Source: Peribacillus frigoritolerans (lineage in GTDB: Bacteria > Bacillota > Bacilli > Bacillales > DSM-1321). Taken from it: DNA of 64,000 nucleotides. The notes below the pieces were generated by a model, which was not told where the DNA came from, searched no databases, and saw nothing but the letters and a program-made list of their open reading frames with translations. Shown one piece after another: positions 37,209 through 45,648 of this stretch (within the stretch, counting starts at the first letter, position 1; the number at the start of each line of letters is the position of its first letter). The DNA lies in assembly GCF_030676415.1 (NCBI RefSeq), contig NZ_JAUUTW010000005.1:158526-222525 (forward strand). Reading direction: 5' to 3'. A program made the translations under genes and the position numbers.

Positions 37209-38411
37209 CTATTTAATCTCCCCTAAATTTAGATCGCCCAATATATTTTTTCCGAAGGCAGGCATTTTCACATCAAAATTAGCAGCGACCGTCGCCCCAA
37301 TATCAGCAAATGTATCTCTTATCGGGAGTTCGGCACCTTCTGTAAATCGTTTGGAATAGACTAATAATGGTACATATTCACGTGTGTGATCGGTTCCTTC
37401 ATGGACCGGATCATTCCCGTGATCGGCAGTGATGATCAATAAATCATCCTCTTTCAGTTTATCAAGGACTTCCGGCATCCGGGCATCGAATTCTTCCAAT
37501 GCCTTTCCGTATCCCTCTGGATCGCGGCGGTGACCGTATAAAGCATCGAAATCGACTAGATTAAGGAAACTTAACCCTTTGAAATCCTGTTCTACCGTTT
37601 GGATTAATTTATCCATTCCATCCATATTGGATACGGTCCTTAATGATTCAGTGACGCCTTCCCCATCAAAGATATCCGAGATCTTCCCGATTGCGAGAAC
37701 ATCATATCCAGAATCTTTCAATTCATCCATCACTGTCCGGTTAAAAGGCTTCAATGCATAATCATGACGGTTAGGCGTTCTTTTGAAGTTACCTGGTTCA
37801 CCTGTGAAAGGTCTGGCAATCACGCGTCCAACCTTGAACTCATCAGCCATTGTCACTTCACGGGCAATCTCACAAATCTTGTATAATTCTTCTATCGGGA
37901 CAATATCTTCATGTGCAGCAATCTGTAATACGGAATCAGCTGATGTATATACGATCAGCGCACCCGTTTTCATATGTTCCTCGCCAAGCCTTTCAATGAT
38001 TTCCGTGCCGCTTGCAGGGACGTTCCCAATAATTCCCCGACCCATCTTCGCCTCGAGTTCATTGACTAATAATTCCGGGAAACCATCTGGAAATACACGG
38101 AATGGAGTCGATATATTCAATCCCATGATTTCCCAATGTCCAGTCATCGTATCTTTTCCTGTAGAGGCTTCCTTCATTTTCGTATAGTATGCGAGAGGTT
38201 TCTGAGCTTTATCAATCCCCTTGATTTCACGGATATTGCCTAAACCCAATTTTGCGAGAGTCGGCATGTTCAATCCATTCATTTTTTCTGCGATATGGCC
38301 GAGTGTATCCGCCCCTTTATCGCCGAATAAATCTGCATCAGGTGCTTCGCCAATCCCAACTGAATCCATAACTATTACAAATATTCGTTTAAATGCTGAA
38401 TTCCCTTTCAT
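37209..38411 (-). CDS. drm: Phosphopentomutase
   Basis: 400-aa alkaline-phosphatase-superfamily enzyme interconverting (deoxy)ribose-1- and -5-phosphate. The metal-binding [32 protein letters not shown] (phosphorylated Thr), [18 protein letters not shown] and [20 protein letters not shown] blocks are intact. First gene of the operon, AGGAGG upstream, with a cre-like site about 120 nt ahead. Confidence 0.96.
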   Translation of the reverse strand: MKGNSAFKRIFVIVMDSVGIGEAPDADLFGDKGADTLGHIAEKMNGLNMPTLAKLGLGNIREIKGIDKAQKPLAYYTKMKEASTGKDTMTGHWEIMGLNISTPFRVFPDGFPELLVNELEAKMGRGIIGNVPASGTEIIERLGEEHMKTGALIVYTSADSVLQIAAHEDIVPIEELYKICEIAREVTMADEFKVGRVIARPFTGEPGNFKRTPNRHDYALKPFNRTVMDELKDSGYDVLAIGKISDIFDGEGVTESLRTVSNMDGMDKLIQTVEQDFKGLSFLNLVDFDALYGHRRDPEGYGKALEEFDARMPEVLDKLKEDDLLIITADHGNDPVHEGTDHTREYVPLLVYSKRFTEGAELPIRDTFADIGATVAANFDVKMPAFGKNILGDLNLGEIK

Positions 38412-38507
38412 GAGTCATTCCTCCTAAAATAGTAAATCACTTTTTATACTCCCTATAATACCCTTATTCTGCTCAGTTACTCTTCATTTAAATGAAATCG
38501 CGAGAAC

Positions 38508-38521
38508 GTCAGAAGTCTGAC
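38508..38521. promoter_or_regulatory. Palindromic dyad upstream of drm
   Basis: GTCAGAAGTCTGAC is a perfect 14-bp palindrome about 100 nt before drm, next to the cre-like site. Could be an operator; no family match recognised. Confidence 0.35.
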
Positions 38522-38531
38522 CTCTCTACAT

Positions 38532-38545
38532 TGTAAACGATTACC
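38532..38545 (-). promoter_or_regulatory. Putative cre (CcpA) site upstream of drm
   Basis: GGTAATCGTTTACA on the minus strand matches the cre consensus TGWAANCGNTNWCA at every defined position but the first. Catabolite control of nucleoside use is established in Bacillus. Confidence 0.5.
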
Positions 38546-38642
38546 ATGATGGAGACAAATAATATATTTCGGAATGAAACAAAGTGCCATAAGATGTGCG
38601 TTAGAATCATCAGCACCCCTTATAGCAGTCAAGTCCACAAAG

Positions 38643-38692
38643 AAAAAAGGCTGCTCCTTCAACTGCCTCGCAGTTAAATTCACAACCTTTCT
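38643..38692 (-). terminator. Terminator after xerD
   Basis: On the minus strand AGGTTGT pairs (with G-U) with GCAGCCT, enclosing a second stem AACTGC/GCAGTT, followed by six T. Confidence 0.6.
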
Positions 38693-38709
38693 ATCATTCT
38701 ACTATTCTT

Positions 38710-39603
38710 TTAAGCTCGCGGATGGAATTTTGAATATACGTCCTTGATCCGCACGTTCGTAATATGTGTATAAATTTGAGTTGTCGAAATATCCGCATGA
38801 CCAAGCATTTCTTGGACGGCACGTAAATCAGCCCCATTCATCAATAGATGTGTCGCGAAAGAATGTCTTAGTGTATGCGGTGTAATTTCTTTTTCAATTT
38901 GTGCCGATTTTACAAGTTTTTTTAGAATCTTCCAAAATCCCTGCCTTGTCAGCCTGTTTCCATGATGATTTAAAAAAAGTGAATCCGTCCTGTGCTTGGG
39001 GCTGGCCATTTTCCCCCGGGAACTTTCCATATAATGTTCAATCGCACCCAATGCAGTTTGTCCAATCGGAATGATCCTTTCTTTATTTCCTTTCCCTACA
39101 CAACGGACAAAACCCATCGATGCATGGACATCACTCACATCCATGGATATCAACTCACTGACACGCATACCCGTCGCATACATCAGTTCTAGCATCGCCT
39201 TATCGCGTAAACCGAATTCATCCATTTTCTTCGGGGCTTCCAATAGTGCTTCAACCTCTTCCATGCTTAATACCTTTGGAAGGCTTCGTTCCGGTTTTGG
39301 CGTTTCTATATGTATGGACGGATCCTGATCGGTTACTTTTTCCCTTAGAAGAAATTGATGAAAAGACCGAATGGAGGCTATATGACGCGCCACCGTCTTC
39401 GATGATTTCCCTTGATCCTTCAAATGCACGAGAAAATGCAGGATGTTCACCCGCCGTGAATCATTCCAATCTTCAATGGTTTCAACATCTTTCATATAGC
39501 TCCAATACGATCTTAAGTCACGCTCATACGAGACGAGCGTATTCTTGGCAAGTCCTTTTTCAATGGTTAAAAAATGAATGAAATCCCTAATTTGATTCTC
39601 CAT
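38710..39603 (-). CDS. xerD: Site-specific tyrosine recombinase XerD
   Basis: 297-aa recombinase acting with a XerC partner at dif to resolve chromosome dimers. SAM-like N-terminal domain, then the catalytic set: Arg147 (ATGMRVSEL), Lys171 (GKGNKER), His243 and Arg246 ([10 protein letters not shown]), His269 (LGHADIST) and Tyr278 (QIYTH). The start ATG 39603 is preceded by GGGGAG at eight bases. Order xerD-yqzK-fur-spoIIM as in B. subtilis (ripX). Confidence 0.96.
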   Translation of the reverse strand: MENQIRDFIHFLTIEKGLAKNTLVSYERDLRSYWSYMKDVETIEDWNDSRRVNILHFLVHLKDQGKSSKTVARHIASIRSFHQFLLREKVTDQDPSIHIETPKPERSLPKVLSMEEVEALLEAPKKMDEFGLRDKAMLELMYATGMRVSELISMDVSDVHASMGFVRCVGKGNKERIIPIGQTALGAIEHYMESSRGKMASPKHRTDSLFLNHHGNRLTRQGFWKILKKLVKSAQIEKEITPHTLRHSFATHLLMNGADLRAVQEMLGHADISTTQIYTHITNVRIKDVYSKFHPRA

Positions 39604-39608
39604 ATTCA

Positions 39609-39836
39609 TTACTCCCCGTTTAAATAAAACAACATTAAGCGTTCAAGCCATGCATCATCACCCGTATCAACAGCCTTCGATACTTTTACAGCCATGCCTT
39701 TCGGTTCATCATAACGATGATAACTTTGATATTCCTGATTTAACCATACCATTCCTATATAAAAAAGAACAGTGAAGCTAACAAAGAGAACCATCACTTT
39801 AGCCGTGTGCAAAACAAGCGATAATGATGTTTTCAT
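39609..39836 (-). CDS. yqzK: YqzK family membrane protein (DUF4227)
   Basis: 75 aa with one N-terminal membrane segment (residues 10-32) and a soluble tail ending [11 protein letters not shown]. Matches the small YqzK protein next to fur in Bacillus; function unknown. GGAGGGG lies seven bases before ATG 39836. Its stop overlaps the start region of xerD (TAATG), so the two are likely co-transcribed. Confidence 0.85.
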   Translation of the reverse strand: MKTSLSLVLHTAKVMVLFVSFTVLFYIGMVWLNQEYQSYHRYDEPKGMAVKVSKAVDTGDDAWLERLMLFYLNGE

Positions 39837-39963
39837 CAACTTTCCCCTCCCATTAGATCCTTTGTATCAATCTATGCCCAACAGGACAAGTTTTATACGT
39901 GTTTCGGAAAGGAGAAAACAAAAACAGCTTTTACTTGAGAAAATAGGTTTTTAAAATGCAGAA

Positions 39964-39989
39964 AACCTTCTCCATTAAATGGAAAAGGT
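39964..39989 (-). terminator. Terminator after fur
   Basis: ACCTTCTCCATT and AATGGAAAAGGT pair with one mismatch; on the minus strand it is followed by TTTTC. Confidence 0.6.
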
Positions 39990-40004
39990 CCGACTTCATT
40001 CACC

Positions 40005-40460
40005 TTAATTTTCTTCTTTGTCATGACATCGATGACAAATGCCATGAAAGGTTAATCTATGGTCTTTTATCTTGAAGTTCCAGTCGCGTTCCACAATGTC
40101 TTCTACGTCTTCAAGTAGGTCTTCCTGGATCTCATCTACCGCACCACATTCCACACAAACAAGATGATGATGGAAATGCGCAGCTCCTTCTTGTCTTAAA
40201 TCATAACGGGAAACCCCGTCTCCAAAGTTAATTTTATCTACTATCTTCAATTCAGTCAGCAACTCTAGCGTACGGTAAACTGTTGCCAATCCAATTTCCG
40301 GCGACTTTTCTTTGACAAGGAGGTAAACGTCTTCTGCGCTTAAATGATCCTCTTCATGCTCAAGTAAAACGCGGACGGTCGCTTCTCGCTGAGGCGTTAA
40401 TTTGTAGCTGGACGAGTGTAACTGCTTTTTTATCCTATCAATTCTGTTTTCTATTTCCAT
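40005..40460 (-). CDS. fur: Ferric uptake regulator Fur
   Basis: 151-aa iron-dependent repressor. N-terminal winged helix (SYKLTPQREATVRVLLEHEE, GLATVYRTLELLTELKIV), then a dimer domain with HFHHHLVCVECGAVDE metal ligands and a second CxxC (HGICHRCHD) giving the structural zinc site. Among the Fur, PerR and Zur paralogues, position beside spoIIM, yqzK and xerD points to Fur. ATG 40460 has GGAGGG ten bases upstream. Confidence 0.93.
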   Translation of the reverse strand: MEIENRIDRIKKQLHSSSYKLTPQREATVRVLLEHEEDHLSAEDVYLLVKEKSPEIGLATVYRTLELLTELKIVDKINFGDGVSRYDLRQEGAAHFHHHLVCVECGAVDEIQEDLLEDVEDIVERDWNFKIKDHRLTFHGICHRCHDKEEN

Positions 40461-40494
40461 ACCTAATATTCCCTCCCGCGCCGCTATCCTATCC

Positions 40495-40522
40495 ATTATA
40501 TCAAAAGAGGGAAAACTGTCAA
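40495..40522 (-). promoter_or_regulatory. Consensus sigma A promoter of fur
   Basis: Perfect TTGACA and TATAAT on the minus strand with a 16-nt spacer, 35 nt before the start codon. Confidence 0.8.
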
Positions 40523-40573
40523 AATAGATTTCTTATTAATGATAAAAAAATTTGCGGGAGCGGTAAATTTCCA

Positions 40574-41221
40574 TCAATGACCCAATAAACTTACGACATT
40601 TTTCATTAAAGAAGGGGATAGGTACGCTTCAAATGCAGCAGCAGTAATCAAAAATAACCCCGACAAAACCAATGAGAAAATATACCGTGAAATTATCGGC
40701 TTCAGCGGTTCACGAACCTGCTTAAGGAAAATCCGGCTGATCATTTTCATGGATAGTGAGACGGCAAGGACGGTTATCACGATGAATATCGGGACGATGA
40801 ATATATTTTGGGGCAGAATGGCGACAAACGATAATAAGAACCCGCTCCATCCCATTTGATTGACTAAAAAGCCGACTGTGAACCCAACAACCATCCCTTT
40901 TATAAATAACAAAACCAGGATGACAGGCAAACCGATGACCGATATTCCGAGAATCCAGATGACCCCGATATATTTTATATTATGCATAATACTTTGGCTG
41001 AACATATCATGCGAAGATGCAAATTCACCTTTGGATACTTGTCCGAAAAATTGCGATAAATAATAGAACAAGTCTTCCTTTTGGGTAAAGCTCAAACTAT
41101 TCACCAATATTGCCCCAAAAATGACACCCATCAAAAAAAGCACAGTGATAAAGACATATAATGAGGAATGTTCGTTAATGTGTTTCATTACGGCATTTTG
41201 TACGACAGATTTTTTTTTCAT
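40574..41221 (-). CDS. spoIIM: Stage II sporulation protein M
   Basis: 215-aa membrane protein of the SpoIIDMP engulfment complex, which remodels septal peptidoglycan. About five membrane segments: 20-42 (VFITVLFLMGVIFGAILVNS), about 88-115, 125-160 and 185-205, with conserved GWSGFLLSFVAILPQNIFIV. Made in the mother cell under sigma E, and a sigma E-like promoter is present upstream. Confidence 0.94.
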   Translation of the reverse strand: MKKKSVVQNAVMKHINEHSSLYVFITVLFLMGVIFGAILVNSLSFTQKEDLFYYLSQFFGQVSKGEFASSHDMFSQSIMHNIKYIGVIWILGISVIGLPVILVLLFIKGMVVGFTVGFLVNQMGWSGFLLSFVAILPQNIFIVPIFIVITVLAVSLSMKMISRIFLKQVREPLKPIISRYIFSLVLSGLFLITAAAFEAYLSPSLMKNVVSLLGH

Positions 41222-41249
41222 CTTTCATCCTCCCAACTCCGCTTACTAG

Positions 41250-41278
41250 AATCTATGTTTTCACTCTCTCATTTATGC
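41250..41278 (-). promoter_or_regulatory. Putative sigma E promoter of spoIIM
   Basis: On the minus strand GCATAAAT, 13 nt and CATAGATT, a fair sigma E match, 29 nt before the start codon. Confidence 0.4.
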
Positions 41279-41363
41279 TAAGAAAACTTTCTCCAACAGC
41301 CGAACATCTTGAACCTGTTTTATGTTATAATTTTCCACATATATATATATATGGAGGCAGGAT

Positions 41364-41927
41364 ATGAAAGCTATATTAATGGACTTTCCCGAAAAAATTG
41401 AAACCCCGCGATTATATCTAAGACCTTGTCAGCCTGGTGATGGCCTGGACCTTTACGAAGCCATTGTCCATTCTAAACCTGAATTGAAACAGTGGCTGCC
41501 GTTTGCCCATCAAGATGTTTCTTTGGACACTTCTGAACAGAACGTCCTTAAGTCTTTTGCGGACTTTATTTTAAAAGAGGATATCAGACTCCATATTTAT
41601 AGGAAAGAAGACGATCAATTCATCGGCTCCACTGGTTTGCACCGAATTAACTGGGATATCCCTAGATTCGAAATTGGCTATTGGATTGATACGAGATACA
41701 GTAAACTAGGCTACATAACGGAGGCAGTGGAAAAGTTAACTAAATTCGCCTTTTACCATTATGGCGCAAAACGAGTCGAAATCCGCTGTGACCCTAATAA
41801 TATTGCCAGCAAACGGATTCCTGAGAAGCTAGGGTATACCCTTGAAGGAATTTTGCGTAATGACTGCCTTAGTGCAGACGGCAAGGAAGTGCGGGACACC
41901 TCCATTTATGCAAAAACAACAAACTAA
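41364..41927 (+). CDS. GNAT family acetyltransferase (RimJ/RimL type)
   Basis: 187 aa. Opens with LETPRLYLRP-like IETPRLYLRPCQPGDGLDLY and has FIGSTGLHRINWDIPRFEIG, WIDTRYSKLGYITEAVEKLT and VEIRCDPNNIASKRIPEKLG, the hallmarks of N-terminal protein or small-molecule acetyltransferases of the RimJ/RimL group. The real substrate is unknown. ATG with GGAGG upstream, directly after an (AT)n run. Stands between spoIIM and endoQ. Confidence 0.88.
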   Translation: MKAILMDFPEKIETPRLYLRPCQPGDGLDLYEAIVHSKPELKQWLPFAHQDVSLDTSEQNVLKSFADFILKEDIRLHIYRKEDDQFIGSTGLHRINWDIPRFEIGYWIDTRYSKLGYITEAVEKLTKFAFYHYGAKRVEIRCDPNNIASKRIPEKLGYTLEGILRNDCLSADGKEVRDTSIYAKTTN

Positions 41928-41965
41928 AAAAGTCCTGACAGATCTCATCTGTCAGGACTTTTTTT
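41926..41965. terminator. Bidirectional terminator between the GNAT gene and endonuclease Q
   Basis: AAAAAAGTCCTGACAGAT and ATCTGTCAGGACTTTTTT pair perfectly around CTC. Confidence 0.9.
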
Positions 41966-43146
41966 CAGGTTAATTCCTTTTTGACCTTTCCGTACTTTCC
42001 TCCGCCCCCCACTTCAAAAGAAAGCGTCCCTTTTCTGGCAGAATCAATGTAGCCCGCCAATTTTTCAGGAACGATTTCCATAAGCTGTTCAAGCGTAACT
42101 TCATGAAGGATATTCATCTCTGTTCCAAATGCCACCAGCAGTTTTTCCATGGATTTAGGTCCGAGTCCTGGGATGAAATCGAGTGGTACTTGATGGATAT
42201 ATCGCGGCCTTTCCCTACCGTTTCTTCCGTCCATCTCGGAATTGGAGAGTTCTTCGATCCTGGACGATACCCCTTTAATAATGGATTTATTACCACACTT
42301 GGGACATTGTTCACTATCCCTCAATACCTGGTGTAAACACCCTGAACATACAGTTTGATGATACTTTCCCAATAAGGGGTTCAATCCATAATTAACGGTC
42401 ACCTTACGATTCCCTTTTTCTTTAAGGGCTTTTGCCAGCTCATTGAAACTTGGTTCTTCAAGCAGGACTTTTTGATATTCACGAGCGATTTTCCCAAGCG
42501 AATGCGCATCTGAATTTGTTACGAATACATAGGAGTCCAACTCCTCGATATCCTTGACCATTTCTGTATCTGAACTTAAACCAAGTTCGATGGCATCAAT
42601 TAGCTTCGGATCGAATACTTCTGTCAGACTGGATCGCACCCCTTTTCCATATAAGCTTTTAAAAGGGGTAAAAACATGTGCCGGGATAAACAGGCCGCCC
42701 AGTGACTTCACGATCTTTTGCAGCGTTCGTCCATCACAATAAATCCTTTGGGAGCTCAAGGTGATATTTTTAACATGTCCGCTCATCCACGAGGAGAATT
42801 CCTTCATCGCTTTTAAAGTGGGAAAATAGGCGAGGACATGGATCGGTCCATTACAATTCTGATCATAAATTTCAATCTCCGAGCCTGGAATGATGGTTGT
42901 ATTCTTGTATTGAAGTCCGCCTTCAATCTTTTCCGTGATTTCACCATCCAGAATCCCCGCTTCGATCTCTTCGATAATTTCAGGTGAATGGCAATCGATT
43001 ATACCGATTAGATCAAGGCCCTTCCTTTCACTTGCCACTTGCAGCACATTGCTGAACGTTAACGTTTTAGCACCTGTTATTTTCACGGCCCTTCCGCTTC
43101 TCGTTCTGCCTATATGGATATGCAGGTCGGCGTAAAACTCTTTCAT
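41965..43146 (-). CDS. Endonuclease Q (YqxK), deaminated-base DNA repair
   Basis: 393 aa with a PHP-type catalytic domain (ADLHIHIGRT metal ligands Asp7/His9/His11; IIDCHSPE; SNDAHSLGK-like TNSDAHSLGKIAREY), a zinc ribbon near 270-290 (VCSGCLHQ and CPKCGNK) and a C-terminal helix-hairpin-helix (DFIPGLGPKSMEKLLVAFG). This is the architecture of archaeal and bacterial EndoQ, which nicks DNA 5' of uracil, hypoxanthine, xanthine or abasic sites. B. subtilis YqxK is the homologue. The stop abuts the terminator; the ATG follows the nudF stop region. Confidence 0.85.
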   Translation of the reverse strand: MKEFYADLHIHIGRTRSGRAVKITGAKTLTFSNVLQVASERKGLDLIGIIDCHSPEIIEEIEAGILDGEITEKIEGGLQYKNTTIIPGSEIEIYDQNCNGPIHVLAYFPTLKAMKEFSSWMSGHVKNITLSSQRIYCDGRTLQKIVKSLGGLFIPAHVFTPFKSLYGKGVRSSLTEVFDPKLIDAIELGLSSDTEMVKDIEELDSYVFVTNSDAHSLGKIAREYQKVLLEEPSFNELAKALKEKGNRKVTVNYGLNPLLGKYHQTVCSGCLHQVLRDSEQCPKCGNKSIIKGVSSRIEELSNSEMDGRNGRERPRYIHQVPLDFIPGLGPKSMEKLLVAFGTEMNILHEVTLEQLMEIVPEKLAGYIDSARKGTLSFEVGGGGKYGKVKKELT

Positions 43147-43698
43147 TTATGATGTCATCGCCTTTTTCAATTGCAGATACTGAACTGCATATGCCGTTTT
43201 GGCATCCTGGATCTTTCCTTCATCCATGTACGTTTGAGCTTCCTCCAACGTGAGTTCAAGCATCTCTACAAATTCATCTTCATCCAGTGGGGCCGCATTT
43301 TCTTTCTTTTTCAAATTGTGGGCCACATACAGGTGGACCAATTCATCGGCGAAACCTGGGGATGTATAGAAGGATATGATGTGCTCCATTTTTTCACATT
43401 CATAACCTGTCTCCTCTTCCAGCTCCCGTTCAGCCGACAGAACCGGTTCTTCGCCTTTTTCCAGCTTTCCTGCAGGAATTTCCACTAAGCTTCTCTCCAG
43501 CGCTTTACGGTACTGTTCAACCATGATGATTTTATTTTCTGCCGTGAGAGCTATGATGGCAACCGCTCCCGGATGTTTGATTATTTCACGTTTACCCGTT
43601 TTCCCATCAGGAAGCTCTACATCATCCACTTGCAGGCTGATTACCTTTCCTGTGAAGATTTTTTCCGAAGACAGCGTTTTTTCTTCAAATTTTTTCAT
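43147..43698 (-). CDS. nudF: ADP-ribose pyrophosphatase (Nudix)
   Basis: 183 aa; hydrolyses ADP-ribose to AMP and ribose-5-phosphate. The Nudix box spans about 78-100 (GKLEKGEEPVLSAERELEEE then TGYE), preceded by HPGAVAIIALTAENKIIMVE. ATG 43698 is set by GGAG upstream. Upstream on the plus strand lies mciZ, as in B. subtilis; the next gene downstream is endonuclease Q, adjacent with no gap. Confidence 0.93.
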   Translation of the reverse strand: MKKFEEKTLSSEKIFTGKVISLQVDDVELPDGKTGKREIIKHPGAVAIIALTAENKIIMVEQYRKALERSLVEIPAGKLEKGEEPVLSAERELEEETGYECEKMEHIISFYTSPGFADELVHLYVAHNLKKKENAAPLDEDEFVEMLELTLEEAQTYMDEGKIQDAKTAYAVQYLQLKKAMTS

Positions 43699-43714
43699 CC
43701 TGACCACTCCTCTG

Positions 43715-43744
43715 TTCTAATTGCAGCATGATTCCTCATACATT
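43715..43744 (+). promoter_or_regulatory. Sigma E promoter of mciZ
   Basis: TTCTAATT, 14 nt, CATACATT; the -10 is a perfect sigma E match. B. subtilis mciZ is a sigma E gene. Confidence 0.65.
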
Positions 43745-43773
43745 TTACCATAATAAAGATGGAGGGCGATTTA

Positions 43774-43935
43774 ATGAAAGTTTACGTATTGGAAAAAAGC
43801 GTTACTTTATCCGGAAAGAGTTGGGAAATCCTTCAAAAACTAAAACAATTACAAAATCAATATGTCTATATCAATGATTGGATTGCCGACATACACGATC
43901 AGGTGCCGCCCACTCCTTTAAAACGAATCAAGTGA
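43774..43935 (+). CDS. mciZ: Mother cell inhibitor of FtsZ, MciZ
   Basis: 53-aa peptide beginning MKVYVLEKSVTLSGKSWEIL and continuing QKLKQLQNQYVYINDWIADI. The B. subtilis 40-aa MciZ shares the MKV opening, GKxWEI, KLK, Y and DWI positions, and lies in the same place between nudF and yqkF. MciZ caps FtsZ filaments in the mother cell to block a second division during sporulation. GGAGGG precedes the ATG, and a sigma E promoter lies upstream. The extra C-terminal tail (HDQVPPTPLKRIK) is longer than in B. subtilis. Confidence 0.85.
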   Translation: MKVYVLEKSVTLSGKSWEILQKLKQLQNQYVYINDWIADIHDQVPPTPLKRIK

Positions 43936-43991
43936 ATTCTTTGAGTGAAATGGGTTTCTCCTTTACAATGAACGTAAAGGGAGTGGATAAC

Positions 43992-44900
43992 ATGAAAAAA
44001 CGCAGACTAGGAAATTCTGACTTGCTAGTTTCTGAAATCGGGCTCGGATGCATGTCATTGGGGACTGTTGAAAATCAGGCATCCGAAATCATACAGGCCG
44101 CTTTAGATGAAGGAATCAATTATTTTGATACTGCTGACTTATATGATTTCGGTATGAATGAAGAAATCGTCGGAAAGAATTTAAAATCGGTTCGCGATAA
44201 GGTATACATAGCCACCAAGGTCGGAAACCGCTGGAATGAAAATAAAGATGCCTGGAGCTGGGATCCGTCTGGCGCTTATATTAAAACGGCAGTAAAAGAT
44301 AGTTTAAAGCGATTGGGAACTGATTATATTGATCTTTATCAGTTACATGGCGGCACGATTTCAGACAATATCGGAGAAACGGTAGAAGCATTTGAAGATT
44401 TGAAAAAAGAAGGCTATATCCGGTATTATGGAATTTCCTCGATTCGTCCGAATGTAATCAAGGAATTCACTGAAAAGTCTGAGCTTGATTCCGTGATGAT
44501 GCAGTTTAATCTACTCGACCGCCGCCCAGAAGAGTGGATGTCCCTTTTGGCCAACAAACAGATCAGCATGATCGCCCGTGGCCCCCTTGCCAAAGGGCTG
44601 CTCAGTGAAAAAATGCTTGAAAAGGCAAATGAGGATGGATACCTTGACTATAGCTATCACGAACTTAAAGATTTGCTTCCGCAAATAAAGGACAAACTTT
44701 CTGATAGGAAGTTGAATGAAACGGCACTTCAATATGTATTGTCCCATCCAAGCGTCGCTACCGTTGTACCAGGAGCAAGCTCAGTACAGCAGCTCCGTGA
44801 GAACTGCCAGGCCGCTAACAGTCCTTCACTGTCCAAAACCGAGTTGGATATCCTGAAGCAGTTGACCAAAGTGAACAAATATGAAAGTCACCGGGATTAA
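43992..44900 (+). CDS. yqkF: Aldo/keto reductase YqkF
   Basis: 302-aa NADPH-dependent oxidoreductase of the AKR superfamily. Catalytic residues: Asp and Tyr in FDTADLYDFGMNEEIVGKNL, Lys in VYIATKVGNRW, His in YQLHGGTISDNIGE. NADPH-binding segments IARGPLAKGLLSEK and VPGASSVQQLRENCQA are present. ATG 43992 has GGGAG upstream. Physiological substrate unknown. Confidence 0.92.
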   Translation: MKKRRLGNSDLLVSEIGLGCMSLGTVENQASEIIQAALDEGINYFDTADLYDFGMNEEIVGKNLKSVRDKVYIATKVGNRWNENKDAWSWDPSGAYIKTAVKDSLKRLGTDYIDLYQLHGGTISDNIGETVEAFEDLKKEGYIRYYGISSIRPNVIKEFTEKSELDSVMMQFNLLDRRPEEWMSLLANKQISMIARGPLAKGLLSEKMLEKANEDGYLDYSYHELKDLLPQIKDKLSDRKLNETALQYVLSHPSVATVVPGASSVQQLRENCQAANSPSLSKTELDILKQLTKVNKYESHRD

Positions 44901-44933
44901 AAAGAATAGAACTGAACTAAATTTTCCAAAGGA

Positions 44934-44981
44934 AAAAGGCTGACTATCTCCGTTTAACCAACGTGATAGTCAGCCTTTTTC
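44934..44981 (+). terminator. Terminator after yqkF
   Basis: AAAAAGGCTGACTATC and GATAGTCAGCCTTTTT pair perfectly around a 15-base loop. Confidence 0.85.
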
Positions 44982-45103
44982 CATTCCATCGTTTTTTTTG
45001 CCCTACTGCTTCTGTACCTCTTTCAAGTTTCCCATCATTCTAATCCCTTTCCAAACCAATTTTGATCGATAACTTCATACAAATGGTTTTTCAACTTTTT
45101 TCA

Positions 45104-45142
45104 TTGGACATCCTAAATTTAATATTGTACAATTCAATTGTG
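45104..45142 (+). promoter_or_regulatory. ohrA promoter with OhrR operator
   Basis: TTGGAC (45104), 18 nt and TACAAT form the promoter. TACAATTCAATTGTG at 45128-45142 overlaps the -10 and differs by one base from the OhrR box (TACAATT-AATTGTA), so OhrR should block the promoter. Confidence 0.8.
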
Positions 45143-45167
45143 AACAATTAAAAATAAGGGAGAAAAA

Positions 45168-45596
45168 ATGATGACAAAAACATTATTTACAACATCTGTA
45201 ACAGTTGATGGCGGAAGAGAAGGAACGGCAATTTCTGCTGACGGCAACTTCACGGTTGATATTGCGATGCCTGGAACACCAAGGGCTAAACAGATGCCTG
45301 AAGCATCTAATCCGGAACAGCTTTTTGCAGCTGGGTATGCTGCATGTTTTGATAGTGCTTTGCAATCAGTTGGTAAAATTGAACGCGTTTCTTTCGATTC
45401 CAAAGTCACCGCAAGCGTCAGCCTATTGATGGGTGAGATGCATCAGTACAGCTTGGCTGTAACTTTGGCTGTGAAGGGATCCGGGGTCGACAAGGAGACT
45501 TTCGAAACCCTTGTTCATAAAGCACATCAAATGTGTCCTTATTCAAAAGCAATCAACGGCAATGTGGACGTCGCCTTTGAAATAGATGTAGATTAA
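45168..45596 (+). CDS. ohrA: Organic hydroperoxide resistance protein OhrA
   Basis: 142-aa OsmC/Ohr thiol peroxidase that detoxifies organic and lipid hydroperoxides. Active cysteines lie in AAGYAACFDSALQSV and KAHQMCPYSKAINGNVDV; the N-terminal GGREGTAISADGNFTVDIAM is family typical. Convergent with its regulator ohrR, as in B. subtilis, with element C inserted in the shared terminator between them. Confidence 0.96.
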   Translation: MMTKTLFTTSVTVDGGREGTAISADGNFTVDIAMPGTPRAKQMPEASNPEQLFAAGYAACFDSALQSVGKIERVSFDSKVTASVSLLMGEMHQYSLAVTLAVKGSGVDKETFETLVHKAHQMCPYSKAINGNVDVAFEIDVD

Positions 45597-45623
45597 CGGC
45601 CTTCTTCTTGAATTCCAACAAAA

Positions 45624-45648
45624 AGACGCTTGGGGTTACCAAGCGTCT
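45624..45648. terminator. ohrA/ohrR terminator hairpin, left copy
   Basis: Arm AGACGCTTGG, loop GGTTA, arm CCAAGCGTCT, a perfect 10-bp stem 27 nt after ohrA. Confidence 0.85.

Noticed and set aside
38477..38683. 68-codon GTG frame between drm and xerD
   Set aside because: Its first 15 codons are the xerD terminator hairpin and the frame lacks a ribosome binding site; the interval is better explained as terminator, cre-like site and drm promoter.
40520..40545. PerR box upstream of fur
   Set aside because: TTATTAATGATAA is dyad-like but does not fit the 7-1-7 PerR pattern well enough.
41338..41352. (AT)n run before the GNAT gene as a phase-variable switch
   Set aside because: Short, upstream of a normal ribosome binding site, and common in AT-rich intergenic DNA; no evidence of variation.
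41253..45000. Prophage or integrative element carrying xerD
   Set aside because: XerD is in its chromosomal Bacillus context (yqzK, fur, spoIIM) and no phage structural genes or attachment repeats are present.
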